Below are positions 54,001 through 62,403 of a DNA stretch of 64,000 nucleotides, one piece after another. Under the pieces are notes generated by a model that saw only the letters and a program-made list of their open reading frames with translations, had not been told where the DNA came from and ran no database searches. This DNA is from Dawidia soli. Its GTDB lineage: Bacteria; Bacteroidota; Bacteroidia; Cytophagales; Cyclobacteriaceae. Position numbers and translations under genes: made by a program. The stretch's first letter is position 1, and every line of letters begins with the position of its first letter. The DNA lies in NCBI RefSeq assembly GCF_018598185.1, contig NZ_JAHESC010000039.1, positions 1 to 64,000 of the forward strand. Direction: 5' to 3'.

Positions 54001-56932
54001 AAGATTGACGTTCGATCACCTTCCAGAAGATGCTGGCAAACTGAGGGTCAGGGCAACCTTTGTTGTTGATCTGAACAATCCCGACAATTATTTCATCACC
54101 ACCCAGGACGTAAAAAATCTTCCCATTTATCCGGGAAGCTATCAGGCTATGGTCATCTTCAGCAACGAGCAATATCTAAAAGTCGACTCGGTGGACATAA
54201 AGCCATATGGGAACAACTATTATGATCTCGAACTGCTCAAGCTTCACGATCCCGATACTTTTAGTGTTCAGGTTCTGAATACAATAAAGAAATGGTCCGT
54301 CGATGCTGTCTACAGCACAAAAAGTCGTCAGCAAGAGCTTCAGAACGTAAGACAATTATTTTACCAGGAGTCATCGGCGAATTATTCCTTCGACCATGTT
54401 GTGACCGGCAGAATTGTTTCTGAAGACGACGGTGCTCCGCTTCCCGGAGTCAACGTGATGGTAATAGGAACATCGATCGGAACGGTAACGGATATGGACG
54501 GGAACTATCAATTAAGATGCCCTCCCAACGGTACGCTTGTCTTTTCGTTCATTGGCATGGTGACGGAGGAAGCTTCCATCAACAGCCGGTCAAGTATAAA
54601 CGCAATACTACAAAGTGATGTCGCCCACCTGGAAGAGATCGTGGTCACCGGCATGGGTGTTCAAACAGAACGCAGGAATCTCGGATACTCCGTTTCCACC
54701 CAACTCTCCGGGCGAGTGGCAGGAACACTGATCAATTCCTCGCGGTACATGTCTGAGCTCGAAGATTCCGTTGCTCTTGTAATACGCGGATATTCTAGTA
54801 TGCAGACCCAAGCTGAGCCGTTGGTGATACTGGACGGTAGAATTGTGAGGCTTCAGGATATTGATAAAAGTCAGATAACGGAGATGGTAATGATGAGAGA
54901 TTCGGAGGCCACTGCTATTTATGGCTCGCGTGGAGCCAACGGTATTATTTTGCTGTCGACAAGGCCCGGGATTACAAAAGAAGGTTTGAAGCGGACCAGC
55001 AAGTCCGCTATAACGGCTGCCGCAATGGAAAACGTACCGGGTAATTCGCTACGGAAAAATTTCAGAGACTACGCTTTTTGGAAACCCACTTTACGTACTG
55101 ACCTGAACGGGCATGCGGAGTTTGACGCCACATTTCCCGATGATATCACCGGTTGGGACGCACATGTTTTGGGCGTAGCCAGAAAACTCACGGGCCAAAC
55201 CAGTTCCGTGATCAAGTCTTTCAAACCGCTGGCGGCGCAGGTCGCGCAACCTCTTTTCTTAATCGAAGGAGATTCCTCTCGTGCGATCGGCAAGATCACT
55301 TCCTACGCACAGGACGAAATTGACCTGGAGAGAATAATTAAAATAGACGAACAAGAGATCGACAGGTCATCGTTTAAAGTCAAAGATTCAAGGATCGATA
55401 CGATCCATCTTACCGCAAAAAACGCTGATACCTTATCCGTTTTATATTCAGTGTCCTATAAGGACTATTCAGACGGTGAGTTGAGGAAAGTTCCGGTGTA
55501 TCCACAGGGCGTGAAAGAGGTAAGTGGATATTTTGTTTCGTTAACGAACGATACGACGGTGGTGTTGAACTTCAATAATCGACCGGGGAAGATCAGGCTG
55601 TATGCACAAGCCGATCTACTGGATGTGCTCACGGATGAAATTCGTTTCTTAAAACATTATCCATACGAGTGCAATGAGCAACAAGCTTCGAGGTTGCTGG
55701 CGTTATTGCTTGAAAAGCAAATCTGCGCCTATAACAACGAACGATTCAAAGACGAGCGGGAAATTTCAAGAATGATCCGGAAGCTGGTGGGCCATCAAAA
55801 CCAGGACGGAAGCTGGGGCTGGTGGGGATCGGGGCAGGGCCATGTTTGGATCACGCTGCATGTGGCAAGAAGTCTTGATCTTGCACAAAAGAACGGCTAT
55901 CCGGTAGCGATAAACAGGGAGTCTCTCATAAACTACCTTGTGATCAACCTTGCCAACACAGTCGCAACGGGCCGGCTCGATGTGCAAACGTATCTTCTTG
56001 AACAAGGGCAGAAATTGCAGATCAAGGAGCTGGTCGACAGTATTCAACGGTCCGCTACCGCATCGTTACACGATAAGCTAAGTGTGCAACGCCTAAAGCA
56101 ATTATCGGGCGAAAGTCCGGATTGGCACTGGATCGATTCCCTTCGATCGTACACTGTCAAGGGAAACCCTTACTGGGGTGAAGACCGGATGGATCTGTTT
56201 GATAACTCGGTTCTCAACACGTTGCTCGTTTATAAAATGATCGAAAAGAAAAGTCCATCAAGCGGGGAGTTAATTAAGCTCCGGAATTATTTCCTGGAGA
56301 GTCGAAGACAACATTGGAGAAATACATATGAGTCGTCGTTGATCCTGGAGGCGATACTGCCGGGAATCCTGGCTGAAAAGCGGTCAATATCAAAGCCGGT
56401 GCTTCAACTGTCCGGTCTGAGTGATCAAAAGATTGAACGGTTTCCATTTGAGCAAGTGGTGTCGGGAGACGGAACGCTTACCGTTTCAAAGATAGGGCAG
56501 CTACCGGTTTATTTTACGGCTTACCAGGAAAGTTGGAACAGCGCCCCGGCAAAGTCAGAGAAGGATTTTATTGTTTCTACCTATTTTGAAGACTCCCTGA
56601 AGACGTTGAAAACGGGAAAGCCTGTAAAGCTCATGGTCGATGTAGACGTGAAGGGCGATGCGGAGTACGTTATGATCGAAGTACCTATTCCTGCCGGATG
56701 TTATTATGAATCAAAGCCACAGCTCAGGGCGAACGGGGAAGTGCATCGGGAGTATTACAACCATAAGACGAATATTTACTGTCAGTATTTGAGGAAGGGG
56801 AGATATACGTATTCGATTTCGTTACTGCCGAGGTACTCGGGAAGCTATTCGATCAATCCGGCAGTGGTCGAATGTATGTACTTTCCAACGATTTATGGGC
56901 GGGAAGGGATGAAGAAGACGAGAATTGATTGA
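51092..56932 (+). CDS. Alpha-2-macroglobulin-like protein with inserted CarboxypepD_reg and TonB-plug-like region
   Basis: 1946 residues from ATG 51092 (MRGLCLTLLILQSLISIPVSAQ), Sec signal. MG2-like domain near 260-370; at 1104-1185 a CarboxypepD_reg domain ('VTGRIVSEDDGAPLPGVNVMV'); at about 1190-1293 a plug-like stretch ('LVIRGYSSMQTQAEPLVILDG', 'EATAIYGSRGANGIILLSTRPG') but no barrel; then the A2M domain ('FRDYAFWKPTLRTD') and a TED-like region with C1527-N-E-Q1530, matching the CxEQ thioester motif. Bacterial A2M proteins trap proteases in the periplasm or at the surface. The fused plug suggests docking to a TonB transporter, which is inference. Confidence 0.9.
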   Translation: MRGLCLTLLILQSLISIPVSAQDLVESRRSSYYTVIYKVSNEQARVLYKDIGEIDTTFLHHLFDLYPTDSTYRKELPVGHFVFVKTVNGSLHCELRSVNNLSMNLLNNHRDLVMVFNDLQGKELQDIQVEVRSKRIPFQERIRAYRLGKTNKRGIVSAAYQGHVSFFEIERKFNNTFFVRTGRKMAQTFPINHIISPIFYMTGTVQRIINGDRLVAPGIYHRTARIFKPKPRSGYIVLNKPRFKPYDTLRLKGIVTTTKGNPVGETVDIYLNKYYPDAFSKKIGTIESYRKGAYQFELLLSDSLNLKLDQSYSIEFRGKKGNTLLSTNFRYEEYQLKNNSYSARSERKTKLKPAVLYLRGEDSNEMPLFDVRVDILLRPKDVVKYYQPKVFVPDTLWFYQTKLDPVGETRISIPDSVMPGVSLRYEATVAFYNAENERTVKIVSLDHDSKPFPLVIDLEHDSVKVTNLDPRNPVVTEVTLSRSNPSYDFVDKKITLPYAERVDPFADWYSVSYLSGTQTVSDGIDLEALPDKLQVSSNRTADSLIIVSENPRRIPFRYFLFKNGTLLESSQGESLRIRRRAKVSDSYSLSVQYIWAGKSETRDYEIAFDRRNLEIRLDHPAIVYPGQKASFKIAVRDAFGEPVENVDLTALAVTRKFETTSVPSVPSFSRGHKSRAIFNEFNTKEFDLSVSKSIEWAYWKKTLGLDSIAFYKLLFPAAGYFEYRTKAETSQFAPVVVGRGSNQPIQVIYVDGQPVYYAGVSTLEPYSFHIAPGEHTIAIRLTNRLLTISNVRIEANQKLIFSIDRNHLPANCTEIEMPFKFSDEELRKLSRYFMVVNTRQATSDAFLQQGNVYRLIGARDNYYGYSYYERLVGPFYPGTTTYARKDGVHHTFGYEPFYSYDFQEGLLKMRDTKTANYLQRGFRWKSDIPSFEDQVLTRNAIGEYWKNIETNAPIPFKRFPDFEPVSKRIGRLTFDHLPEDAGKLRVRATFVVDLNNPDNYFITTQDVKNLPIYPGSYQAMVIFSNEQYLKVDSVDIKPYGNNYYDLELLKLHDPDTFSVQVLNTIKKWSVDAVYSTKSRQQELQNVRQLFYQESSANYSFDHVVTGRIVSEDDGAPLPGVNVMVIGTSIGTVTDMDGNYQLRCPPNGTLVFSFIGMVTEEASINSRSSINAILQSDVAHLEEIVVTGMGVQTERRNLGYSVSTQLSGRVAGTLINSSRYMSELEDSVALVIRGYSSMQTQAEPLVILDGRIVRLQDIDKSQITEMVMMRDSEATAIYGSRGANGIILLSTRPGITKEGLKRTSKSAITAAAMENVPGNSLRKNFRDYAFWKPTLRTDLNGHAEFDATFPDDITGWDAHVLGVARKLTGQTSSVIKSFKPLAAQVAQPLFLIEGDSSRAIGKITSYAQDEIDLERIIKIDEQEIDRSSFKVKDSRIDTIHLTAKNADTLSVLYSVSYKDYSDGELRKVPVYPQGVKEVSGYFVSLTNDTTVVLNFNNRPGKIRLYAQADLLDVLTDEIRFLKHYPYECNEQQASRLLALLLEKQICAYNNERFKDEREISRMIRKLVGHQNQDGSWGWWGSGQGHVWITLHVARSLDLAQKNGYPVAINRESLINYLVINLANTVATGRLDVQTYLLEQGQKLQIKELVDSIQRSATASLHDKLSVQRLKQLSGESPDWHWIDSLRSYTVKGNPYWGEDRMDLFDNSVLNTLLVYKMIEKKSPSSGELIKLRNYFLESRRQHWRNTYESSLILEAILPGILAEKRSISKPVLQLSGLSDQKIERFPFEQVVSGDGTLTVSKIGQLPVYFTAYQESWNSAPAKSEKDFIVSTYFEDSLKTLKTGKPVKLMVDVDVKGDAEYVMIEVPIPAGCYYESKPQLRANGEVHREYYNHKTNIYCQYLRKGRYTYSISLLPRYSGSYSINPAVVECMYFPTIYGREGMKKTRID

Positions 56933-57012
56933 CCTAGAAGGGGCTACAACGCGAATGGTGTCGCATGATCCCTGAATGATGGGCGAGATTACCGGCGCAG
57001 TCACATCCTAAA

Positions 57013-57139
57013 AGCACATTCAAAACACATTTGAAGCACATTCAACGTATAGATAAAGCATAGATAAAGCAACTCCTCGTATAGTGCCTGAACTGTGCTT
57101 TATTTATGCTTTATCTATGCTTTATCCTTGCTGTATCCG
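57013..57139. repeat. 11-bp periodic repeat array with opposed arms
   Basis: Contiguous 11-mers: AGCACATTCAA, AACACATTTGA, AGCACATTCAA, CGTATAGATAA, AGCATAGATAA (57013-57067), then a spacer of about 25 bp, then opposed units TGCTTTATTTA, TGCTTTATCTA, TGCTTTATCCT, TGCTGTATCCG (57096-57139). TAGATAAAGCA pairs with TGCTTTATCTA, so a long imperfect hairpin is possible. Lies between a plus-strand and a minus-strand gene, both ending here. The rest of 56933-57212 shows nothing. Confidence 0.8.
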
Positions 57140-57212
57140 TGGCTTTGACCTGCCTTTGAATAAGAATTAGCTATGCCCAGGCGGACAGAAAAGGCTGTAA
57201 AAATACCGGTGA

Positions 57213-58454
57213 CTACCGAATGCGCAATTGATTAAATTTCGTCCAGGGAAGCGGCTCTTTCCACTCCTCCGGAGATTCGATCAGCTTTCCGGCTTCATTC
57301 CAGGTCCAATTATAATGTGCGCTGGGTACTATTCCATCTGGAATAATCTCATCTCTGACAAAATGGATTTTCAGTACTTTTCCGTCACGGCCGATCTCGG
57401 CGTAAAGCGAATTGTGCATGTCGCCCCAGACCGCCGGACCTTTGGTTTGCCAGTAAAATGCTCGCTCGGTCACAAAACCATCTTCATCGTACGCAATCGT
57501 TCCTTCCTTAAATTCACGGGAGGCAATTTTCCCAGACTCATGCCAGGTATACGTGGTGTCCTTGCCGAATCGGGATTTTAACTGTCCAGTTTTATAATAC
57601 TTCTCGTGATAGAGTATCTCCGTTTCCGATCCTCCTGCTTTAGAACCTGGATCGAGTTTACTGGCGGAGCTTGTCGGGTAACTTCTTTCCAGAGACCTTT
57701 CGGAAAGTCGCCGGTTGTCATAGCTGCAGAATACCTTTTTATAGGTTGTATCGCCGACGCTGTATTCTGTGAATTGGGACTTTAATGTACCATCTTTAAA
57801 CCAGTACTCTGTCGAATCATTTCTGGAAAAGAATGATAGTTGCCCGGAAGGATAGAAATCTTTTTTCCAGAGTGGAGACTCTTCATAGTAAAGCTCACTT
57901 TCCGGATACTGTTCTATTGATTCGATGCTTCCATCTTTGTAGAAAGTCATCCAAAGGCCTTCTTTGAATCCATAGCGATTCATCCGATTGATTGTATTTC
58001 CTTTATATACTTCGCTCGTCGGCTGAGTGGTCTTGTAATGATCGTTCGATAGTTCAATCTTCTTTCCGTGAAAATAGGTTTGGTATTCACTCGCCGGAAG
58101 TTGTTCTATCGCAAATTCAATGGAAAAACAACAGGTGCATGCGCAAGAATCTGCTGGATCGCCTTTATAGGCCAATAAAAATAGCTTGTTGCCTTTGAAA
58201 TCAATTTGCGGATTGAACCGGCTACAGCAGCTTTCGCGGAAGCTAATGGTTAAAAAAGTAGTTTCGCCCTGGGTTCTAATTTCTGTTATGCGGTTTACCA
58301 GTCGGTATGGGTCGTATGTGTCGTCACAGGGATTGGCTTTCCAGTCTATCAGCTTTACTTTTTCCTTTGCCGCTGAAAGTTGTTGAAAGGAGATGAAGGT
58401 TAGTATACTGATTGCCAGTATCACGCTCAATGCCAGTGCCAATGTTTTTATCAT
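57213..58454 (-). CDS. MORN-variant (YwqK-like) repeat exported protein
   Basis: 413 residues. Signal peptide at the N-terminus, a beta-rich first domain with a 'CACTCC' cysteine cluster, then MORN-variant repeats of the YwqK antitoxin type ('MNRYGFKEGLWMTFYKDGSIESIEQYPES', 'DFYPSGQLSFFSR', 'KYYKTGQLKSRFG', 'WHESGKIASREFKEG', 'WNEAGKLIE'). YwqK in Bacillus is an antitoxin to YwqJ, but these repeats are widespread and there is no toxin gene next to it. Likely a periplasmic or surface protein of unknown role. Confidence 0.82.
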   Translation of the reverse strand: MIKTLALALSVILAISILTFISFQQLSAAKEKVKLIDWKANPCDDTYDPYRLVNRITEIRTQGETTFLTISFRESCCSRFNPQIDFKGNKLFLLAYKGDPADSCACTCCFSIEFAIEQLPASEYQTYFHGKKIELSNDHYKTTQPTSEVYKGNTINRMNRYGFKEGLWMTFYKDGSIESIEQYPESELYYEESPLWKKDFYPSGQLSFFSRNDSTEYWFKDGTLKSQFTEYSVGDTTYKKVFCSYDNRRLSERSLERSYPTSSASKLDPGSKAGGSETEILYHEKYYKTGQLKSRFGKDTTYTWHESGKIASREFKEGTIAYDEDGFVTERAFYWQTKGPAVWGDMHNSLYAEIGRDGKVLKIHFVRDEIIPDGIVPSAHYNWTWNEAGKLIESPEEWKEPLPWTKFNQLRIR

Positions 58455-58494
58455 GGATGTTCACAGTTTGTGGATAGAGCAACATTTCTCATGA

Positions 58495-59331
58495 TTAGTT
58501 TTTTCCGTAGATCTTTAGAACTACCTGGAAGAACGATTCATTTAATCTATCGTCCAGCTTGAAAGACGATTTGTCGTCGTTGATCTCAAATTTCCCCTTT
58601 GCGGCCGCGACAGACTGGCCGTACCGGACGCCCAGGATGAGGCCGCCGGAATGCCCATAGATCAGTCTGTAGTCGAGCTCCACGCCATAGCCGAGGTCGA
58701 AGGAGTCCCGGTAGAGTTTTGTGGTGGTGCTGGTTGCGCTTGAGAACAGGTCGCCCACGTCGGTAATGTCGGTTGTGCCTTTTCGTTCCGTCTGGATGTT
58801 AAAGCCCTGCAACGCGGCGGTAACCTGCGGGTAAAGATGCAGGCGTTTCAGGTTCAATACGTCATAGCCTATCCACAGCTGCATGTTGGCGCCGTCCGCT
58901 TTAACCACGTAGGCGTTGTTTTCGACACTGTTCTTGAGGCCGACGGTTACAAGCCACGCGCCTGCGAACCGCTTCCCGCGGGCCTCGAACCCAAAGGGGA
59001 TTCCATTAAAGTTTTCGGAAAGCGCACTGAACCCGCTGGACTGGAGGCCGGTATTCAGATCGGTAAGCGAAGCCCTGTCCCGCTGATAACCAACAATGAA
59101 GGCGGCGTATCGCGGAGACTCCTGGCGGGACCATACATATTGTCTTAGCTGTGCGAGCGAGTCGGCTCCCGAAGTACGGTATATTGAATCTAACTGCTGG
59201 TTGAGCCGGTCGTTGTCGACCTTGGCGGGGTCTATGGAGGAGAAATCGTATACTTTATACGGGTAGGTCTGCTGGCCGTAGGTGCAAACAACGGCGGATT
59301 GAAGTAGGAAGGCTAGTAAAAGAATTCTCAT
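58495..59331 (-). CDS. Hypothetical outer-membrane beta-rich protein
   Basis: 278 residues with signal peptide ending 'VCTYGQ'. After a helical part with 'DRLNQQLDSIYRTSGADSLAQLRQYVW', the sequence shows alternating beta strands ('GYGVELDYRLIYGHSGGLILGVRYGQS') and ends 'FFQVVLKIYGKN', compatible with a small outer-membrane barrel. Family not recognised. Same strand as the MORN-type gene, 40 bp upstream of it. Confidence 0.75.
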   Translation of the reverse strand: MRILLLAFLLQSAVVCTYGQQTYPYKVYDFSSIDPAKVDNDRLNQQLDSIYRTSGADSLAQLRQYVWSRQESPRYAAFIVGYQRDRASLTDLNTGLQSSGFSALSENFNGIPFGFEARGKRFAGAWLVTVGLKNSVENNAYVVKADGANMQLWIGYDVLNLKRLHLYPQVTAALQGFNIQTERKGTTDITDVGDLFSSATSTTTKLYRDSFDLGYGVELDYRLIYGHSGGLILGVRYGQSVAAAKGKFEINDDKSSFKLDDRLNESFFQVVLKIYGKN

Positions 59332-59340
59332 GGTTTTATG

Positions 59341-59595
59341 TTATAGTCTCTGATTAGATGCGGGCAACGGCGAAATTTCATAAAAGTATGCTATTTGTTC
59401 CTGTGAATTTCGGTCACTTTGATAACAACGCAGTGGATTTATCTCAAGGAATTTCATGTTCTCTTTTCTCGTTGCAAGAGCCAAAGCAGCCGTAAGAGGA
59501 GATATAATGCGTGAAATATGTTGACGCTCCTTGCCCGGGCGGCAGCATGCAGCGAGCAAGACAAGTACCGGGGTGATCAGAAACGTGAAGCGCAT
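59341..59595 (-). CDS. Possible small lipoprotein, 84 aa
   Basis: Starts ATG 59595 (MRFTFLITPVLVLLAACC), a good lipoprotein signal. The mature part ('RPGKERQHISRIISPLTAALALATRKE') has no recognised domain. It ends 9 bp before the beta-rich gene on the same strand. Could be spurious; the signal peptide is the main support. Confidence 0.45.
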   Translation of the reverse strand: MRFTFLITPVLVLLAACCRPGKERQHISRIISPLTAALALATRKENMKFLEINPLRCYQSDRNSQEQIAYFYEISPLPASNQRL

Positions 59596-59679
59596 AATGA
59601 TGACGAGCGGGAAAATCGTTCGTCGCATATGTGCATCAGAATGCCAATGTTGTTAAAAAGTCACGAAGACTTCATCCAT

Positions 59680-60933
59680 TCACCTTTTCTTCCCCTCGAT
59701 CACCATATAATTAGCAATCCACTGGAACGCGATGAATCCGAACAAGAAGATCACCGAAAATGAATTGAACAGTTCCCCGCTCGCCAGACTGCCAAGAACG
59801 GCGAGCGCCCCGACAACGCCCATGGCGATGGCATAGATCAGCAGAATATTTTTCTTCTTCGTATGAGAAAACATTGCGCTCAACGGCACCATCATACCGA
59901 GACCATATGCACCGACGGCAAGGAACTCATCCTGGCCCTGAATAAAATACAGCACGATCCCTGTGAAGCACACCAGCAAGCTGACGGCGACAAAGTTCGA
60001 GCTCATCTTTTCCTGCTTGCTCAACAGAAACTGGCCGTAGCGGTTAAAGCGAAGGAACAGGTTGCTGATCGGTTCGATGATCCAGGTGGAAAAGGCCACC
60101 AGGCTCAGCAAGATGATCAAGGGCACCAGGAACGGCTGTAGGCCTGGGTTGGATTCTGCCGCCTTCCGCAAGAACTTGGTGCCAAAGTAAAAACCGATGA
60201 TTACCCCCCACTGATATTTGGAGGTGAGATTACCCATCCAGAAGGCATATTTCAGAAACAACCTGTAAACCGGGTTGCTTGCTTTGAGCGCCTCCATCAT
60301 GCCTGCCTGTGCGTACTCGAAGTTGGGATCGTTTTTAAGCGCTTCCCGGAAATGCTCCAGTGCTTTTTTGTGATGGCCTTTTTCCAACAGACCCCAACCA
60401 TAGTTGGCATGCGTATACGCATCGTTCGGATCTTCGCGCAGGGCGCCTTCGATGGTATCGAAAGACTCCTCACTTCTATTGAGCTTCAGCAACGCAGTAC
60501 TCCGCGTGTTCAATGCCAGGAGGTTTTCAGAGTCGATCTCCAGCGCCTTGTTGGCGAAGGTCAGGGCCTCTTCGTAGTCCTTCCGCGCCAGTCTGACGTG
60601 GGCCAGGATCGCAAAGTACCCGGCTTCGTACGCATCCAGCGCGATCGCCTGGCGGATGTCGCTTTCAGCCTGCTTGTAATCTTCTTCCTGGAGGAAGATT
60701 CTCGCTCTGATCGAAAACAGCATCGATGCATCGGGCGACATGCCGATGGCACTGTTTATGATGCTCTTCGCCGCATCCAGCTTATCCTGCTGCAGGTTTA
60801 TTTCTGCCAGCAGCGCCAGGTAGTGAAGGTTGTTCGCATCGGTGGCAAGCAGGTCTTTGAGAATACGTTCCGCTTCGGCATATTTCTTCTGCTGAATGAG
60901 GATGTCAACTTTGGCAATTCGAATGTCTTCCAC
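59680..60933 (-). CDS. TPR protein with C-terminal membrane domain
   Basis: 417 residues from GTG 60933. Six or so tetratricopeptide repeats in the first 220 residues ('KYAEAERILKDLLATDANNLHYLALLAEINLQQDKLDAAK', 'AYTHANYGWGLLEKGHHKKALEHFREALKNDP'), then membrane helices from about 255 to the C-terminus. Begins 4 bp after the stop of the TPR-AAA gene, so the two are one operon and presumably one complex, with this protein as membrane anchor. Confidence 0.9.
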   Translation of the reverse strand: MEDIRIAKVDILIQQKKYAEAERILKDLLATDANNLHYLALLAEINLQQDKLDAAKSIINSAIGMSPDASMLFSIRARIFLQEEDYKQAESDIRQAIALDAYEAGYFAILAHVRLARKDYEEALTFANKALEIDSENLLALNTRSTALLKLNRSEESFDTIEGALREDPNDAYTHANYGWGLLEKGHHKKALEHFREALKNDPNFEYAQAGMMEALKASNPVYRLFLKYAFWMGNLTSKYQWGVIIGFYFGTKFLRKAAESNPGLQPFLVPLIILLSLVAFSTWIIEPISNLFLRFNRYGQFLLSKQEKMSSNFVAVSLLVCFTGIVLYFIQGQDEFLAVGAYGLGMMVPLSAMFSHTKKKNILLIYAIAMGVVGALAVLGSLASGELFNSFSVIFLFGFIAFQWIANYMVIEGKKR

Positions 60934-60937
60934 CGGG

Positions 60938-62251
60938 CTATTTCTTTATTTTCAGGTAATTCAGGATATCGTCGTATAAGCCAGTATCGTTCGCGAACAT
61001 GGCAAAGTTCTTGGCCGTCATGAACCACTCCTGGGTGCTGGGCTTATGTTTCTTTACTGCGTTCAGCAAGTCTTTGGTATCTATCGGTTGGGGGATGCCG
61101 TCGGCGAACGAGGCTTCCAGCTTGAGCTCAATCGCGATATCGATCATGGCGTCGATGTCGGCGCCGGAGTAATGCTCACTCTTTTTTGCGATCTGGCTGT
61201 AGTCGATGGCGGCTGTCGGTTTGTTTTTCAGCTTGAGCTTCAGGATCGACTCGCGTGTCGTGTCATCCGGAGGCGGGACAAACACAATCCGGTCAAACCG
61301 GCCCGGACGTCTGAAGGCAGGGTCGAGATTCCAGGGTGTGTTGGTCGCCCCGAGGATCAGCACGCCTTCGTTGTTATTGTCGATTCCGTCCAGCTCTTGC
61401 AGAAACTGGTTGATCAGGTGCCGTCCGCTCGACTGTTTCATGTCGCTGCGGCTGGCGCCCAGGGCGTCGATCTCGTCGATGAACAATACGCAGGGAGCGT
61501 TGCGCCGGGCAAGATCGAAGATGGCGTGCAGGTTTTTCTCGCTGTTGCCGATCCACATATCCAGTATATCGTTCAACCCAACGTTGATAAATTTAGCATT
61601 TACCTGTCCGGCTGTTGCCTTGGCCAGGAATGTCTTGCCACATCCCGGCGGGCCGTAGAGCAGTATGCCGCCGCCGATCTTTTTGCCGTAGGCTTTGTAT
61701 AGTTCCGGGTGCTGCAATGGCTTGATGATCTTCAGCTCGATCTCCTTTTTAACGGATTCCATACCGCCGACATCCTGGAAGTTCACGGTAGGCTTTTGTA
61801 AGAATCGGCTGTCCGGCGCTTCCGTTGTTTCTTCCTGTTGTTCGTAGGTGCCCCGTACGCGAAGCTGACTGTCCAGCTCTTCGTCGAAATAGGTTGGATC
61901 GAGTGCCAGTGCTTTTTTATAGATCTCGATGGCTTTGCCGGTCGAATGCTCTTTCAGCAAACCTTTCGCATACAGCGACAGTATCGTTACGTCCTGCCGG
62001 CCGCTTTCGATCACTTCTTCCAGGATCACGTTGCAGGCCGAATAATTGCCTTTCTGGAAGTAAGCACGCGCCAGGCCGGTTTTCGCCTTCAGGTCGTTGC
62101 CGTCGGCTTTCAGCACCAGGGTGTATTCGGCTTCCGCTTCTTCGAACCGGTTCAGGTTCAACAGGGTATCGGCCAGCAGCATGCGCAAAGGTGTATTGTC
62201 CGGAGAATGCTTCAGCGCCTCCCGTAGACTGTCGATGGTACCGTCGTTCAT
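60938..62251 (-). CDS. AAA+ ATPase with N-terminal TPR repeats (VCP/CDC48-like)
   Basis: 437 residues from ATG 62251 (MNDGTIDSLREALK); a promoter at 62328-62358 supports this start over the longer open frame. TPR repeats fill residues 1-130. A classic AAA domain follows: 'VNFQDVGGMESVKKEIE', Walker A 'GPPGCGKT', Walker B 'VLFIDEID', 'ILGATNTPWNLDPAFRRPGRFDR' with arginine finger, and sensor/lid helices. Probably remodels or extracts proteins bound by its TPRs. One AAA ring only. Partner gene downstream is TPR plus membrane. Confidence 0.93.
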   Translation of the reverse strand: MNDGTIDSLREALKHSPDNTPLRMLLADTLLNLNRFEEAEAEYTLVLKADGNDLKAKTGLARAYFQKGNYSACNVILEEVIESGRQDVTILSLYAKGLLKEHSTGKAIEIYKKALALDPTYFDEELDSQLRVRGTYEQQEETTEAPDSRFLQKPTVNFQDVGGMESVKKEIELKIIKPLQHPELYKAYGKKIGGGILLYGPPGCGKTFLAKATAGQVNAKFINVGLNDILDMWIGNSEKNLHAIFDLARRNAPCVLFIDEIDALGASRSDMKQSSGRHLINQFLQELDGIDNNNEGVLILGATNTPWNLDPAFRRPGRFDRIVFVPPPDDTTRESILKLKLKNKPTAAIDYSQIAKKSEHYSGADIDAMIDIAIELKLEASFADGIPQPIDTKDLLNAVKKHKPSTQEWFMTAKNFAMFANDTGLYDDILNYLKIKK

Positions 62252-62327
62252 ATTCAGGTAGTTGTTTGCCACTAACGTCCCGCCTGTAGGCAGGATTGTA
62301 TGATTTCCTTCCTCGTGAAACGTGGGG

Positions 62328-62358
62328 CTAAGATAGGTATTTGGGCGGCGGTTAGCAA
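62328..62358 (-). promoter_or_regulatory. Promoter of the TPR-AAA operon
   Basis: On the minus strand TTG (62356-62358), 20 bp, TATCTTAG (62328-62335), one base from the TAnnTTTG consensus. Gives a leader of about 65 nt to ATG 62251. Confidence 0.55.
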
Positions 62359-62403
62359 TTTTGGCTACAGGCCTCCAAATTGTCACCGTCTTCATCCGAC
62401 GAC

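Noticed and set aside
57013-57139. CRISPR array
   Set aside because: Units are only 11 bp, contiguous and without unique spacers; no cas genes in the window.
57213-58454. YwqJ-YwqK toxin-antitoxin pair
   Set aside because: The repeat type matches YwqK but the protein has a signal peptide and no toxin gene is adjacent.
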